From: Amycolatopsis xylanica | Lineage (GTDB): Bacteria; Actinomycetota; Actinomycetes; Mycobacteriales; Pseudonocardiaceae | Reading direction: 5' to 3' | DNA length: 64,000 nucleotides | NCBI RefSeq assembly: GCF_900107045.1 | Contig: NZ_FNON01000001.1 | Location: forward strand, 186,001-250,000 | In this document: one piece after another, positions 27,439 to 35,606 of the stretch | How the letters are laid out: each line of letters opens with the position of its first letter | How positions within the stretch are numbered: the first letter of the stretch is position 1 | The notes under the pieces: generated by a model | Told to the model about the DNA's origin: nothing | The model's input: the letters and a program-made list of their open reading frames with translations, nothing else | Database searches by the model: none | Program-made: the position numbers and the translations under genes

Positions 27439-29187
27439 ATGCCTGAGTTCGTCATCGGCGAGCACGACTTCCTGCTCGACGGCCGCCCATTCCAGATCCT
27501 TTCCGGTGCGCTGCACTACTTCCGCGTGCATCCCGACCTGTGGGCCGACCGGATCGACAAGGCGCGCCGGATGGGCCTCAACACCATCGAGACCTACGTC
27601 GCCTGGAACGCCCACGCCCCGGAGCCCGGCGAGTTCGACCTCACCGGCGGGCTCGACCTCGACCGGTTCCTGCGCCTGATCGCCGAAGCGGGCATGCACG
27701 CCATCGTCCGGCCAGGCCCGTACATCTGCGCGGAATGGGACAACGGCGGCCTGCCGACCTGGCTGCTGCGCGATCCCGAACTCCGCGTCCGCTCGTTCGA
27801 GCCGCGCTACCTGGCGGCCGTGCGGTCCTATCTGGACAGCGTGTTCGAGGTCGTCGCGCCGCATCAGGTCGACCGCGGCGGGCCGGTGCTGCTCGTCCAG
27901 GTGGAGAACGAGTACGGCGCGTTCGGCGATGACAAGCTCTATCTCGCCACGCTCGTTCAGTACACCCGCGCGGCCGGGATCACCGTCCCGCTCACCACGG
28001 TCGACCAGCCGCTGCCCGGGATGCTCGAAGCGGGCAGCATCGACGGCGTGCTGCATCGGACGGCGTCGTTCGGTTCGAACAGCACCGATCGGCTCGCGAT
28101 CCTGCGTGAGCATCAGCCGGCCGGGCCGCTCATGTGCAGTGAGTTCTGGAACGGCTGGTTCGACCATTGGGGCGCGCACCATCACACCACCCCGGTCGAG
28201 CGGTCGGCGGCGGACCTGGACGCGCTGCTGGCGGCGGGCGCGTCGGTCAATCTGTACATGTTCCACGGTGGCACCAATTTCGGGCTGACCAACGGCGCCA
28301 ACGACAAGGGCGTCTACCAGCCCCTGGTGACCTCGTACGACTACGATGCCCCGCTGGACGAGGCGGGCGATCCCACCCCGAAGTACCACGCCTTTCGTGA
28401 GGTGATCGCCCGATATCACAAGGTGCCCGACAGCGTGCCGCCACCGGCCCGCGCGGCGCCGAAGCCGGTGGCCGCCTTGCGCGATCCCGTGCGGCTGCTG
28501 GAATCGCCCGAGCGATGGGGGAACTGGCAGCGGTACGAGGACCTGCCGACCTTTGACGAACTGACCCCGACGCCCCGGTTGGCGTTGGTGCGCAAGAAGA
28601 TCCAGGGTGGCCTGCTGACCTTCGGCGAGATCCGTGACCGCGCCTCCGTGTTCTTCAACGGTGATCCGGTCGGCACGCTGCTGCGGGAACACCAGGACCG
28701 GGCGATCCGGTTGCCGAAGGCACACGGCGAACTGCTCGTGCTGGTCGAGGACCTGGGCAGGGTCAATTACGGTGACCGGATCGGCGAGGCCAAGGGCATC
28801 ATCGGCGGCGCCACGGTGGACGGCGAACCGTTGCGTGACTGGGAAATCCTGCCGATCGACCTGTCGGCTGTGCCGGAGCTGCGTCCCGAAACGGGGGAGA
28901 ACCTCGACGGCCCGGTGGCCGGTCCGGTGCTGGTCCGCGGTGAGTTCGAGGTCGCCGAATCCGCGGATCTCTTTCTCGACACGGCGGGCTGGGGCAAGGG
29001 CATGGCCTGGATCAACGGCTTCCCACTCGGCCGCTACTGGCGTCGAGGTCCACAAAGGACCATGTACGTCCCGCGCCCGGTCGTGCGGGCGGGCGGCAAC
29101 GAAATCGTCGTACTGGAACTGGACACGATGCTCGAACCCGAGGCCCGTTTTGTGTCCCGGCCGTCGCTGGGTCACACCGAAGCGTGA
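27439..29187 (+). CDS. GH35 beta-galactosidase, intracellular
   Basis: A 582-residue glycoside hydrolase. The N-terminal TIM barrel starts LLDGRPFQILSGALHYFRVH. It carries the GH35 motif GPYICAEWDNGG, with the proposed acid/base E158 in VENEYG and nucleophile E235 in SEFWNGW, then YMFHGGTNFGLTNGA. Beta-sandwich domains follow, ending in GMAWINGFPLGRYWRRGPQRTMYVP. There is no signal peptide, so it should act on imported oligosaccharides. ATG 27439 was preferred because a GAGAAGGA ribosome site precedes it; an ATG eight codons earlier overlaps the upstream stop. It works between the importer and the secreted galactanase. Confidence 0.95.
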   Translation: MPEFVIGEHDFLLDGRPFQILSGALHYFRVHPDLWADRIDKARRMGLNTIETYVAWNAHAPEPGEFDLTGGLDLDRFLRLIAEAGMHAIVRPGPYICAEWDNGGLPTWLLRDPELRVRSFEPRYLAAVRSYLDSVFEVVAPHQVDRGGPVLLVQVENEYGAFGDDKLYLATLVQYTRAAGITVPLTTVDQPLPGMLEAGSIDGVLHRTASFGSNSTDRLAILREHQPAGPLMCSEFWNGWFDHWGAHHHTTPVERSAADLDALLAAGASVNLYMFHGGTNFGLTNGANDKGVYQPLVTSYDYDAPLDEAGDPTPKYHAFREVIARYHKVPDSVPPPARAAPKPVAALRDPVRLLESPERWGNWQRYEDLPTFDELTPTPRLALVRKKIQGGLLTFGEIRDRASVFFNGDPVGTLLREHQDRAIRLPKAHGELLVLVEDLGRVNYGDRIGEAKGIIGGATVDGEPLRDWEILPIDLSAVPELRPETGENLDGPVAGPVLVRGEFEVAESADLFLDTAGWGKGMAWINGFPLGRYWRRGPQRTMYVPRPVVRAGGNEIVVLELDTMLEPEARFVSRPSLGHTEA

Positions 29188-29201
29188 AGGGCAGTGCACC
29201 G

Positions 29202-31163
29202 ATGAAGCGCAGAACCCTCCTCACCCTCCTTTGTGTACCGCTGCTGGCCGGCCCGGCCGTCTCGGCGGCCGACGCGGCCGAGACCGTCACCGTCCGGCCC
29301 GATCCGACCTATCGGCACCAGACCTTCGAAGGCTGGGGCGCCAGCCTGGCTTGGATGGCCGAGGCGACCGGCGGCTATCCGGACCCGATCCGCACCAAGC
29401 TGACCGACCTGGTGTTCGGGCCCGACGGGCTGAACATGACGATCGCCCGGTTCAACATCGGCGGCGGCAACGCCCCCGACGTCCCGGCCTATCTGCGGCC
29501 CGGCGGCGCGGTCCCTGGCTGGTGGAAGGCGCCGCCCGGCACGACGCGCACCGACAAGGACTGGTGGACGCCCGGCGACCCGGCCGAGTTCGACCCGGCC
29601 GCCGACCCGAACCAGCGCTGGTGGATCGACCGGATCAAGCACCGCGTCACCACCTGGGAGGCGTTCAGCAATTCGCCGCCCTGGTTTCACACGGTCTCCG
29701 GTTACGTTTCCGGTGGCTTCGACGCCAACGCCGACCAGCTCCGGACGGAGAAGATCGGCGATTACACGGCCTACCTCGCCAAGGCCACCAAGACCCTCGA
29801 ACAGGCGCACGGCATCAAATTCGCCTCGGTGAACCCGTTCAACGAACCCAACACCGGCTACTGGAAGACCACGCTCGACGCTTCCGGCAACCCCACGGGG
29901 GGCAGGCAGGAAGGCGCCCATATCGGCCCGTCGCTGCAGTCGCGGGTGATCCCCGAGATGGCGCGTGCGCTGCCGCCGGGCGTGACCGTCTCCGCGCCGG
30001 ACGAGACCAACCCGGATCTCTTCGCCGCCGACTGGAACGGCTGGTCACCCACCGCGCGGGCGCTCGCCGGGCGGCTGAACGTGCACACCTACGGCACCGG
30101 AAACCGCCCGATCCCGCGTGATCTGGCCAAAGGCGCCGGGAAACCGTTGTGGATGAGCGAGGTCGGCGGCAGCTGGAAGGACGGCCAGGACTTCACGAGC
30201 ATGGATCCCGGCCTCGGCCTGGCCGGCCAGATCACCGGCGACCTGCGTGAGCTGGAGCCGAGCGCGTGGGTCGGCTGGCAGCCGATCGAGGACTACAACG
30301 CGATGAAGCCGGGCGGCGAGCGGCCCGAGGGCATGAACTGGGGCGAGATCCAGATCCCGTTCGACTGCGGCCCGGACGCCACGGTGACCAACTGTCCGAT
30401 CAGGACGAACACGAAGTTCCACACCATGCGCAACTTCACGCACTTCATCAAGCCGGGCGACCGCCTGATCGGCGTGAACGACCGCGCGAGCACGGCCGCG
30501 ATGCGTGGCGAAAACCTGGCGGCCGTGGTGCACGTCAACGCGGGCGCCGCCCAGGACGTCACGCTCGACCTGTCCGGCTTCGGGCGCTTCCGCCGCGGCG
30601 CGTCGGTCACGCCGGTCGTGACGGACGTCGGAGGTGCCTTGAAGACCGGCGCTCCGGTGCAGGTCGTGAATCAGCGGGCGACCCTGCGAGTCCCGGCGCG
30701 TTCGGTGACCAGCTTCGTGGTCGATGGCGTCGGCTCGGTCGCGCCTGGGACGGGTCTCGGGTCGGGCAAGCCGTTCACGTTCACCGGCGTGCAAAGCGGC
30801 AAGTCGCTGAACGCCGAGAACGGCTCGCTGGTCCAGCGCACCGCCAACGCCTCGGCGACCCAGCGCTGGACGCTCACCGACCGCACGGGCCGGTACGGCA
30901 ACCGCGACCAGTTCACGATCACCAACGTGGGCACCGGCCAGGTCCTCACGGCCACCGATGGCACGGTCACCCTGGCTCCGCCGGGCACCTCGGGCGCCGC
31001 GGCCCGCTGGATCCCGTCGACCACGGGCGACGGGACGTGGACGTTCGTCAACGCGGCCACGGGCCGGCTGCTCGACGTCATCGGCGAATCCCGCGAAGAC
31101 GGCGCCCGCGTCGGCCTCTACCACCCGACGAACGGCCCCAACCAGCGCTGGACGGCGTCGTGA
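29202..31163 (+). CDS. Secreted GH30 endo-beta-1,6-galactanase with ricin-type lectin domain
   Basis: A 653-residue exported enzyme. A signal peptide (residues 1-27, LLTLLCVPLLAGPAVSAADA) is followed by the GH30 barrel: YRHQTFEGWGASLAWM, RFNIGGGNAP, SNSPPWFHTVSGYVSGG. The catalytic acid/base is E215 in NPFNEPN and the nucleophile E320 in LWMSEVGG. The GH30 beta-structure leads at about residue 520 to a RICIN/CBM13-like domain with two or three repeats ending GPNQRWTAS. Its domain arrangement and motifs match bacterial beta-1,6-galactanases (GH30 subfamily 5 in my memory), which act on the side chains of plant arabinogalactan proteins. ATG 29202 gives a clean signal peptide; a GTG six codons earlier is possible. 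Its stop codon lies in a palindromic repeat. Confidence 0.92.
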   Translation: MKRRTLLTLLCVPLLAGPAVSAADAAETVTVRPDPTYRHQTFEGWGASLAWMAEATGGYPDPIRTKLTDLVFGPDGLNMTIARFNIGGGNAPDVPAYLRPGGAVPGWWKAPPGTTRTDKDWWTPGDPAEFDPAADPNQRWWIDRIKHRVTTWEAFSNSPPWFHTVSGYVSGGFDANADQLRTEKIGDYTAYLAKATKTLEQAHGIKFASVNPFNEPNTGYWKTTLDASGNPTGGRQEGAHIGPSLQSRVIPEMARALPPGVTVSAPDETNPDLFAADWNGWSPTARALAGRLNVHTYGTGNRPIPRDLAKGAGKPLWMSEVGGSWKDGQDFTSMDPGLGLAGQITGDLRELEPSAWVGWQPIEDYNAMKPGGERPEGMNWGEIQIPFDCGPDATVTNCPIRTNTKFHTMRNFTHFIKPGDRLIGVNDRASTAAMRGENLAAVVHVNAGAAQDVTLDLSGFGRFRRGASVTPVVTDVGGALKTGAPVQVVNQRATLRVPARSVTSFVVDGVGSVAPGTGLGSGKPFTFTGVQSGKSLNAENGSLVQRTANASATQRWTLTDRTGRYGNRDQFTITNVGTGQVLTATDGTVTLAPPGTSGAAARWIPSTTGDGTWTFVNAATGRLLDVIGESREDGARVGLYHPTNGPNQRWTAS

Positions 31164-31202
31164 GTGGTATGGCCGGTTAGAACCGGCCATACCACTCACG
31201 AC
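31157..31202. terminator. Palindromic intergenic repeat, copy 3 (bidirectional terminator)
   Basis: A perfect 22-bp stem with a 2-nt AG loop and core GGCCGGTTAGAACCGGCC. It contains the GH30 stop codon in the left arm and ends two bases before the convergent SulP-carbonic anhydrase stop, so it fills the whole gap between the two genes. Confidence 0.82.
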
Positions 31203-31204
31203 CC

Positions 31205-33382
31205 CTATTCGGTGGCTCCCAAGGAGACCCCGGCGGCCACGAAGGTGCGGGCGTCGGCGTCGTACAGGTGGACCTGCGCGGCGCCGACGTCGAAGTACAT
31301 GCCGGTCAGCCGAAGCTCGCCCGCGGCTTCGGCGGCCGCGACCTTCGGGTACTCGCGAAGGTGGTCGAGCTGCTGGAGCACGTTGCGCAGTGCCAGCCGA
31401 TCGTTGGCACGCTCGGGTTTGGCACCGTCCAAAGTGGGCTCACCGCCGCGCTGCGCGGTCGGCTCGGCGTGCCTGAGCCAGTCCTCGATCGGCCCGGCGG
31501 GCGGGCCGTCGGCGAGTGCGGCCATCGCGCCGCACGAGGAGTGCCCGCAGACCACGATCTCCGAGACGCCGAGAATGCCGACCGCGTATTCGATCGACGC
31601 GTTCATCGACGGGTCGGCCTGCTTCGACGGCACCAGGTTGCCGATGTTGCGGATGGTGAACAGGTCGCCGGGGCCGCTCGTGGTGATCAGGTTCGGCACG
31701 ACGCGCGAGTCGCCGCAGGTGATGAACAGCGTGCGTGGCCGCTGTTCGTCGGCGAGCCCGGAGAGGGTGTCGCGCAGCAGCGGGGCCGCGCGGCGCTGGA
31801 ACTCGGTCGCGCCGCGATGGGTCTGCTGGGTGGGGATGCCCGCGTCGACCGCCTGCCACGCGGACCAGGGCGCGAGCCAGCGCGGCATCGCGCGGGCGGC
31901 GGCGCGGCTGCGGGTCGGGCGGCCCGCCTTGCCTTCGGCGACCCAGGGGTGGCCGATCTCGTCGACCTCGACCGTGCCGCCCGCCAGCTCGTGGGCGTGC
32001 TGCCACTTGGTCAGGCTTTCGAAGGCCGCGTGGTCGAGGTAGTCGACGATCAGCTCCAGCCGGACGGCTGAACCGGCTGGAACCGTCGCGAGCACCTTCG
32101 ACAATCGCGGCACCGAAAGGAAAGTGAGCACACCTTCGACGACGACGCGCCAGCCGTCGCCTTCGCGCTCGGCGTGGACGCCGGACCACATGGTGCGCCG
32201 CAGCATCTGCACGATGGCGAGCAGGATGCCCGCGAGCACGCCGGTCAGCAGGTCGAACACCACCACACCGGCCAGCGTGAGCAGGTAGACGGGCAGGTCG
32301 CCGTGGGCGAGCACCTCGCGCATGTACGCGGGGTTGACCAGTTTCGCGCCGACGTGCACCAGCAAGCCCGCCAGCGCGGCGAGCGGGATGTTCTCGATCA
32401 GCCCGGCGAGCGCGACGACGAACAGCAAAACCCAGACACCGTGCAGGATCGCCGATGCGCGGGTCTTCGCTCCGGCGGCGACGTTGGTCGAGCTGCGCAC
32501 GATCACGCCGGTCACCGGCAGTCCGCCCAGCGCGCCGGAGACCATGTTGGCCGCGCCCTGCCCGATGAGTTCGCGGTCGAGATTCGTGCGCGGGCCGGTG
32601 TGCAGCTGGTCGACGGCCACCGCCGACAGCAGGCTTTCCACGCTCGCGATCAACGCGATCGTGAACACGGCCAGTGCGAACGCGCCCCAGCCGGTCGACG
32701 GCAGCTGCGGCGCGAACCGGATGTTCAACAGATCGCCCGGCAATTCGACCCGCGGCAGCGTCAGCCCGGCCGTCACCGACACGACGGTCGCGACCGCGAT
32801 CGCCGCCAGCGGACCGGGAACGCGCCGGACGGCCTTCGGCAACCGGGGCCACAGCAAGAGGATCGCGATGGTCAGCAAGCCGATCAGTGCCGCCGCGTCG
32901 TGATGCGCCACGATCTGGCCAGGCAGCTCGGCGATGTTCTCGACGGCCGAGCTTTGCGCCTTGCCGCCGAGAATGACGTGCAACTGCCCCAGCACGATCG
33001 TCACGCCGATGCCCGCGAGCATCCCGTGCACGATCGCGGGCGAGATCGCCAACGCGGCCCGCGCGATCCGGCTCAGCCCGAACAGGATCTGCACGAGCCC
33101 GGCCGCCGCGGTGATCGCGCAGGTGACGGCCCACCCGAAGGTGGAGATGGTTTCGGCCATGATCACGGTCAGCCCGGCGGCGGGACCACTCACCTGCAAG
33201 GCCGAACCGCCGAGCGCGCCTGCCACGACACCGCCGATCACCGCGGCGATCAGCCCGGCCACCACGGGGGCGCCGGACGCCAGCGCGATACCCAGTGAAA
33301 GCGGAACGGCGACAAGGAAAACGACCAAGGAGGCCGGTAGGTCATAGCGGGCAAGAGGACGAAGAACTTCACGCACACGCAT
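31205..33382 (-). CDS. SulP-family anion transporter fused to a STAS-like and a beta-carbonic anhydrase domain
   Basis: A 725-residue fusion. Residues 1-400 form a SulP/SLC26 transporter with about 12-14 helices (LPASLVVFLVAVPLSLGIALASG; LQVSGPAAGLTVIMAE). Residues about 410-480 resemble a STAS domain. From about 500 there is a beta-class carbonic anhydrase with zinc ligands C556 (CGDSR, including the Asp-Arg dyad), H614 and C617 (CGHSSCGAMAAL). The pairing implies bicarbonate transport coupled to CO2 hydration at the inner membrane face; this fusion type is known in bacteria. The protein appears intact. It is monocistronic, with the palindrome array in its upstream region. Confidence 0.94.
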   Translation of the reverse strand: MRVREVLRPLARYDLPASLVVFLVAVPLSLGIALASGAPVVAGLIAAVIGGVVAGALGGSALQVSGPAAGLTVIMAETISTFGWAVTCAITAAAGLVQILFGLSRIARAALAISPAIVHGMLAGIGVTIVLGQLHVILGGKAQSSAVENIAELPGQIVAHHDAAALIGLLTIAILLLWPRLPKAVRRVPGPLAAIAVATVVSVTAGLTLPRVELPGDLLNIRFAPQLPSTGWGAFALAVFTIALIASVESLLSAVAVDQLHTGPRTNLDRELIGQGAANMVSGALGGLPVTGVIVRSSTNVAAGAKTRASAILHGVWVLLFVVALAGLIENIPLAALAGLLVHVGAKLVNPAYMREVLAHGDLPVYLLTLAGVVVFDLLTGVLAGILLAIVQMLRRTMWSGVHAEREGDGWRVVVEGVLTFLSVPRLSKVLATVPAGSAVRLELIVDYLDHAAFESLTKWQHAHELAGGTVEVDEIGHPWVAEGKAGRPTRSRAAARAMPRWLAPWSAWQAVDAGIPTQQTHRGATEFQRRAAPLLRDTLSGLADEQRPRTLFITCGDSRVVPNLITTSGPGDLFTIRNIGNLVPSKQADPSMNASIEYAVGILGVSEIVVCGHSSCGAMAALADGPPAGPIEDWLRHAEPTAQRGGEPTLDGAKPERANDRLALRNVLQQLDHLREYPKVAAAEAAGELRLTGMYFDVGAAQVHLYDADARTFVAAGVSLGATE

Positions 33383-34048
33383 ACAACGAGAGATAGCGCA
33401 TTATGCGGGCAGATGCGACGTTTCGGACAAAATTGAGTCGATCATCCCACTGTGCGAGCGGACCTTTAAGTGGCATGCGGATGTGCGCATATGAACGCCG
33501 TGTTAATTCCGCTTGCATTCACGCTATCGAGTGATGCGTGCCATCGGTTTCCTTGATAGGCGAAGGGTTTCGCGTGCTGGTGAGGGCGTGCGTCGGGCGG
33601 GCTTGAAGTGAGGGGGCCATTGGGTGCGTAGTAAGCACCCGGGGCCACCCTCGCTTCGCTGCCAGGGTCGCGAGTGTTAACGCCGCTGCACCCAACGGAG
33701 GAGAGTTGCCACTCACCCCCGCTGAGCGAGCGATTCCCCGGCTCCGCTCGGCGCAGCGGGGGATCCTCTCGCCCCGCCCGTATGAAGGCTCCCCTCATCC
33801 AACCCGGTCCGTATGAAGGCTCCCTTCATACATCCGCGACTGGATGAAGGCTCCCTTCATACACGCGGGCCTGGATGAAGGCTCCCTTCATGCCGCTATA
33901 CGCGATGAAGGCTCCCTTCATACAGCCAGATCTGTATGAGGGGAGCCTTCATACGCGAAAGCGGCAGTGAGGGAGGCCCTCACCAAACTGCCCGGGCGCG
34001 CCACATCCGGCCCGCCCCATAGCCGCCCGGAACACTCACGACCCCATT
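33383..34048. other. 666-bp intergenic region dominated by short palindromes
   Basis: The stretch separates two genes on the same strand. Its right half is the seven-copy palindrome array listed separately. At 34022-34043 there is a lone right arm of the GTCGTGAGTGTT-type repeat (GGAACACTCACGAC) without its partner. The left part contains small imperfect dyads (for example GGGTGC ... GCACCC around 33621-33640) and the upstream region of the SulP gene. Open frames here are low-complexity and cross the repeats; none is believable. Confidence 0.7.
33782..33983. repeat. Array of seven 17-bp palindromes spaced at 30-31 bp
   Basis: Units begin at 33782, 33813, 33844, 33875, 33905, 33936 and 33967. 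Units 2-5 are ATGAAGGCTCCCTTCAT (7-bp arms, 3-nt centre). Unit 1 has one change, unit 6 is in opposite orientation (ATGAGGGGAGCCTTCAT), and unit 7 is the diverged GTGAGGGAGGCCCTCAC. The 13-14-nt spacers differ from each other. The period of about three helical turns would put all dyads on one face of the DNA. Confidence 0.9.
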
Positions 34049-35029
34049 TCAGCGGATGACGTGTGGCGTCCAGGTGCGTTCGTCCACGCCCAGCAAGGTG
34101 ATGCGGCCGAGCAGTGCCTTGAGGTCGACGCCCGCGGCGGCTTCGCGGTCCACCGTGACGCACACCTTGAGCCCGTTGCCGGTCGTGCAGACCGGGGAGC
34201 CGTCTTTCACGGGGAAACCGCCGGGCGGCGCGACTTCGATCAGGACGTTCGCGCCGTTGACCGTGTAGCTGAGCTGAAGTTTCCAAGGGACGCCGTCGGA
34301 ATCCGGCCGCCGCCAGAGCTGACCGTCGCTGAGCTGGAAACCCGGCGGCAGACCGGCGATCCGCAAGGGCAGCGGGACCCCGCGGGTGGCGAAGGTGACG
34401 CTGCCCGCGACTCGCAGCAAAGCCTGTCGTACCTCGGGGAAATCGAGGTAGTAGGCGTGGATTTCGGCCCAGCGGCCGTCCCCGATGGGCCAGCGCAGGT
34501 AGGTGTTGCCCGCGTTGAGCGGGTCGGCGGGATTCGTGGTCACCCAGTATCCGGGGTGCGCGCCCACCTGGACGGGAACGCGCTGGGCCTTGCCGCCCAT
34601 GTCGCGGATCCGGTCCAGCGGCGGCTCCTGGTCGAACACCGCCAGCCAGATCATCGGCGCCCGCTGGCCCCTGCCGAGCGCGAGCGTGTAGTCGCCGTGG
34701 TCGCCGACGCCGTACTCGATGTTGCCAACCCCGTCGGGCAGCCAGCCGAAACTCGCCTTGGCCACCAAGGGATTGTCGGTCGGTGGCGGCGAGGGAGCCG
34801 GCTGGGGCGGTGCGGCGAGCGGCGGGACGGGCTTGGCTGTGTCCGTCAGTTCGATCGCCGTGATGGCGCCAGCGGCCACGACCGCCGCGCAGCCCGCCGC
34901 CAGCGCGGTGGTGCGCAGCCGACGGCGGCGATCGCCCGTCCGGCGGGCTTTGTCGAGGTCGAGTGCCATGGGCGGGGCGGGTTCGTCGGCCAGCTCGCGC
35001 ATCAGGGTGCCCAGTTCGTGCTCGGTCAT
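34049..35029 (-). CDS. Membrane-anchored protein paired with a SigE-family sigma factor
   Basis: A 326-residue protein. A cytoplasmic N-terminus of about 45 residues (MTEHELGTLMRELADEPAP) leads to an Arg-rich stop-transfer sequence and one hydrophobic helix (TTALAAGCAAVVAAGAITAIEL). A Pro-rich linker and a roughly 230-residue extracytoplasmic domain of unknown fold follow. The single-pass layout and ATGA overlap with the preceding sigma factor gene suggest an anti-sigma or sigma-accessory function. I see no HxxxCxxC zinc motif, so the mechanism would differ from ZAS-type anti-sigmas. The start is the ATG overlapping the sigma stop. Confidence 0.85.
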   Translation of the reverse strand: MTEHELGTLMRELADEPAPPMALDLDKARRTGDRRRRLRTTALAAGCAAVVAAGAITAIELTDTAKPVPPLAAPPQPAPSPPPTDNPLVAKASFGWLPDGVGNIEYGVGDHGDYTLALGRGQRAPMIWLAVFDQEPPLDRIRDMGGKAQRVPVQVGAHPGYWVTTNPADPLNAGNTYLRWPIGDGRWAEIHAYYLDFPEVRQALLRVAGSVTFATRGVPLPLRIAGLPPGFQLSDGQLWRRPDSDGVPWKLQLSYTVNGANVLIEVAPPGGFPVKDGSPVCTTGNGLKVCVTVDREAAAGVDLKALLGRITLLGVDERTWTPHVIR

Positions 35030-35541
35030 GCTGTTGCCTCCGGAATGCTGAGGGACTCGGCGGGCAGCAGGGCGCGCAACGTGTCGACGGCCCGCGCGGT
35101 CTGGCTTTTGACGGTGCCCGCCGAGCACCCGAGTGTCGTCGCGACGTCCGAGACCGGCAGGTCGCAGTAGAAGCGGAGCACGAGCGTGGCCCGTTGCCGC
35201 GGTGGCAGCGAGTCGATGGCGGCTCGCAGATCGAGCGCCGTTTCGACGTCCGGGCCCGCCGCGGACCGCTCGTCGTCGGTGGCCCGCAGGTCGACGAGAC
35301 GCCACCAGGACGTCCGCTGCTCGGCCAGGAACGCGTTGACCAGTGTCCGGCGCGCGTACCCGTCCAGGTTGTCCGCCTTCGCGGCCCGGTGCCAGTGGGT
35401 GTACAGCCTGGTCACAGTGGTCTGGACCAAGTCGTCGGCCCGATGCCAGTCGCCGCAGAGCAGGAAGGCGACTTTACGGAGCCAAGGAGCCCGTGCCGTC
35501 ACAAAGTCCGTGAACCCCGTGTCCCCGCGTGCCGCGTTCAT
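35026..35541 (-). CDS. ECF sigma factor, SigE family
   Basis: A 171-residue sigma factor with region 2 (FTDFVTARAPWLRKVAFLLCGDWHRADDLVQTTVTRLYTHW) and region 4 (SLPPRQRATLVLRFYCDLPVSDVATTLGCSAGTVKSQTARAVDTLR). The CGDWHRADDLVQ motif is the hallmark of the SigE/ECF group abundant in streptomycetes and relatives. The ATG used follows a GGGGG-containing ribosome site; a GTG 11 codons upstream has no spacing for one. It is co-transcribed with the membrane protein that overlaps its stop and probably regulates it. Confidence 0.92.
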   Translation of the reverse strand: MNAARGDTGFTDFVTARAPWLRKVAFLLCGDWHRADDLVQTTVTRLYTHWHRAAKADNLDGYARRTLVNAFLAEQRTSWWRLVDLRATDDERSAAGPDVETALDLRAAIDSLPPRQRATLVLRFYCDLPVSDVATTLGCSAGTVKSQTARAVDTLRALLPAESLSIPEATA

Positions 35542-35606
35542 CGGCACCACCCCCAGTTCTTCGCCGCTTCTCACCTCTTTGATGCGGCCGGACCGGCGAA
35601 AGGTTG

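Noticed and set aside
33782..33983. Regularly spaced repeats resembling a CRISPR array
   Set aside because: The repeats are only 17 bp, fully palindromic and partly in both orientations. The spacers are 13-14 bp and no cas genes are present. Spacing and unit size are unlike CRISPR.
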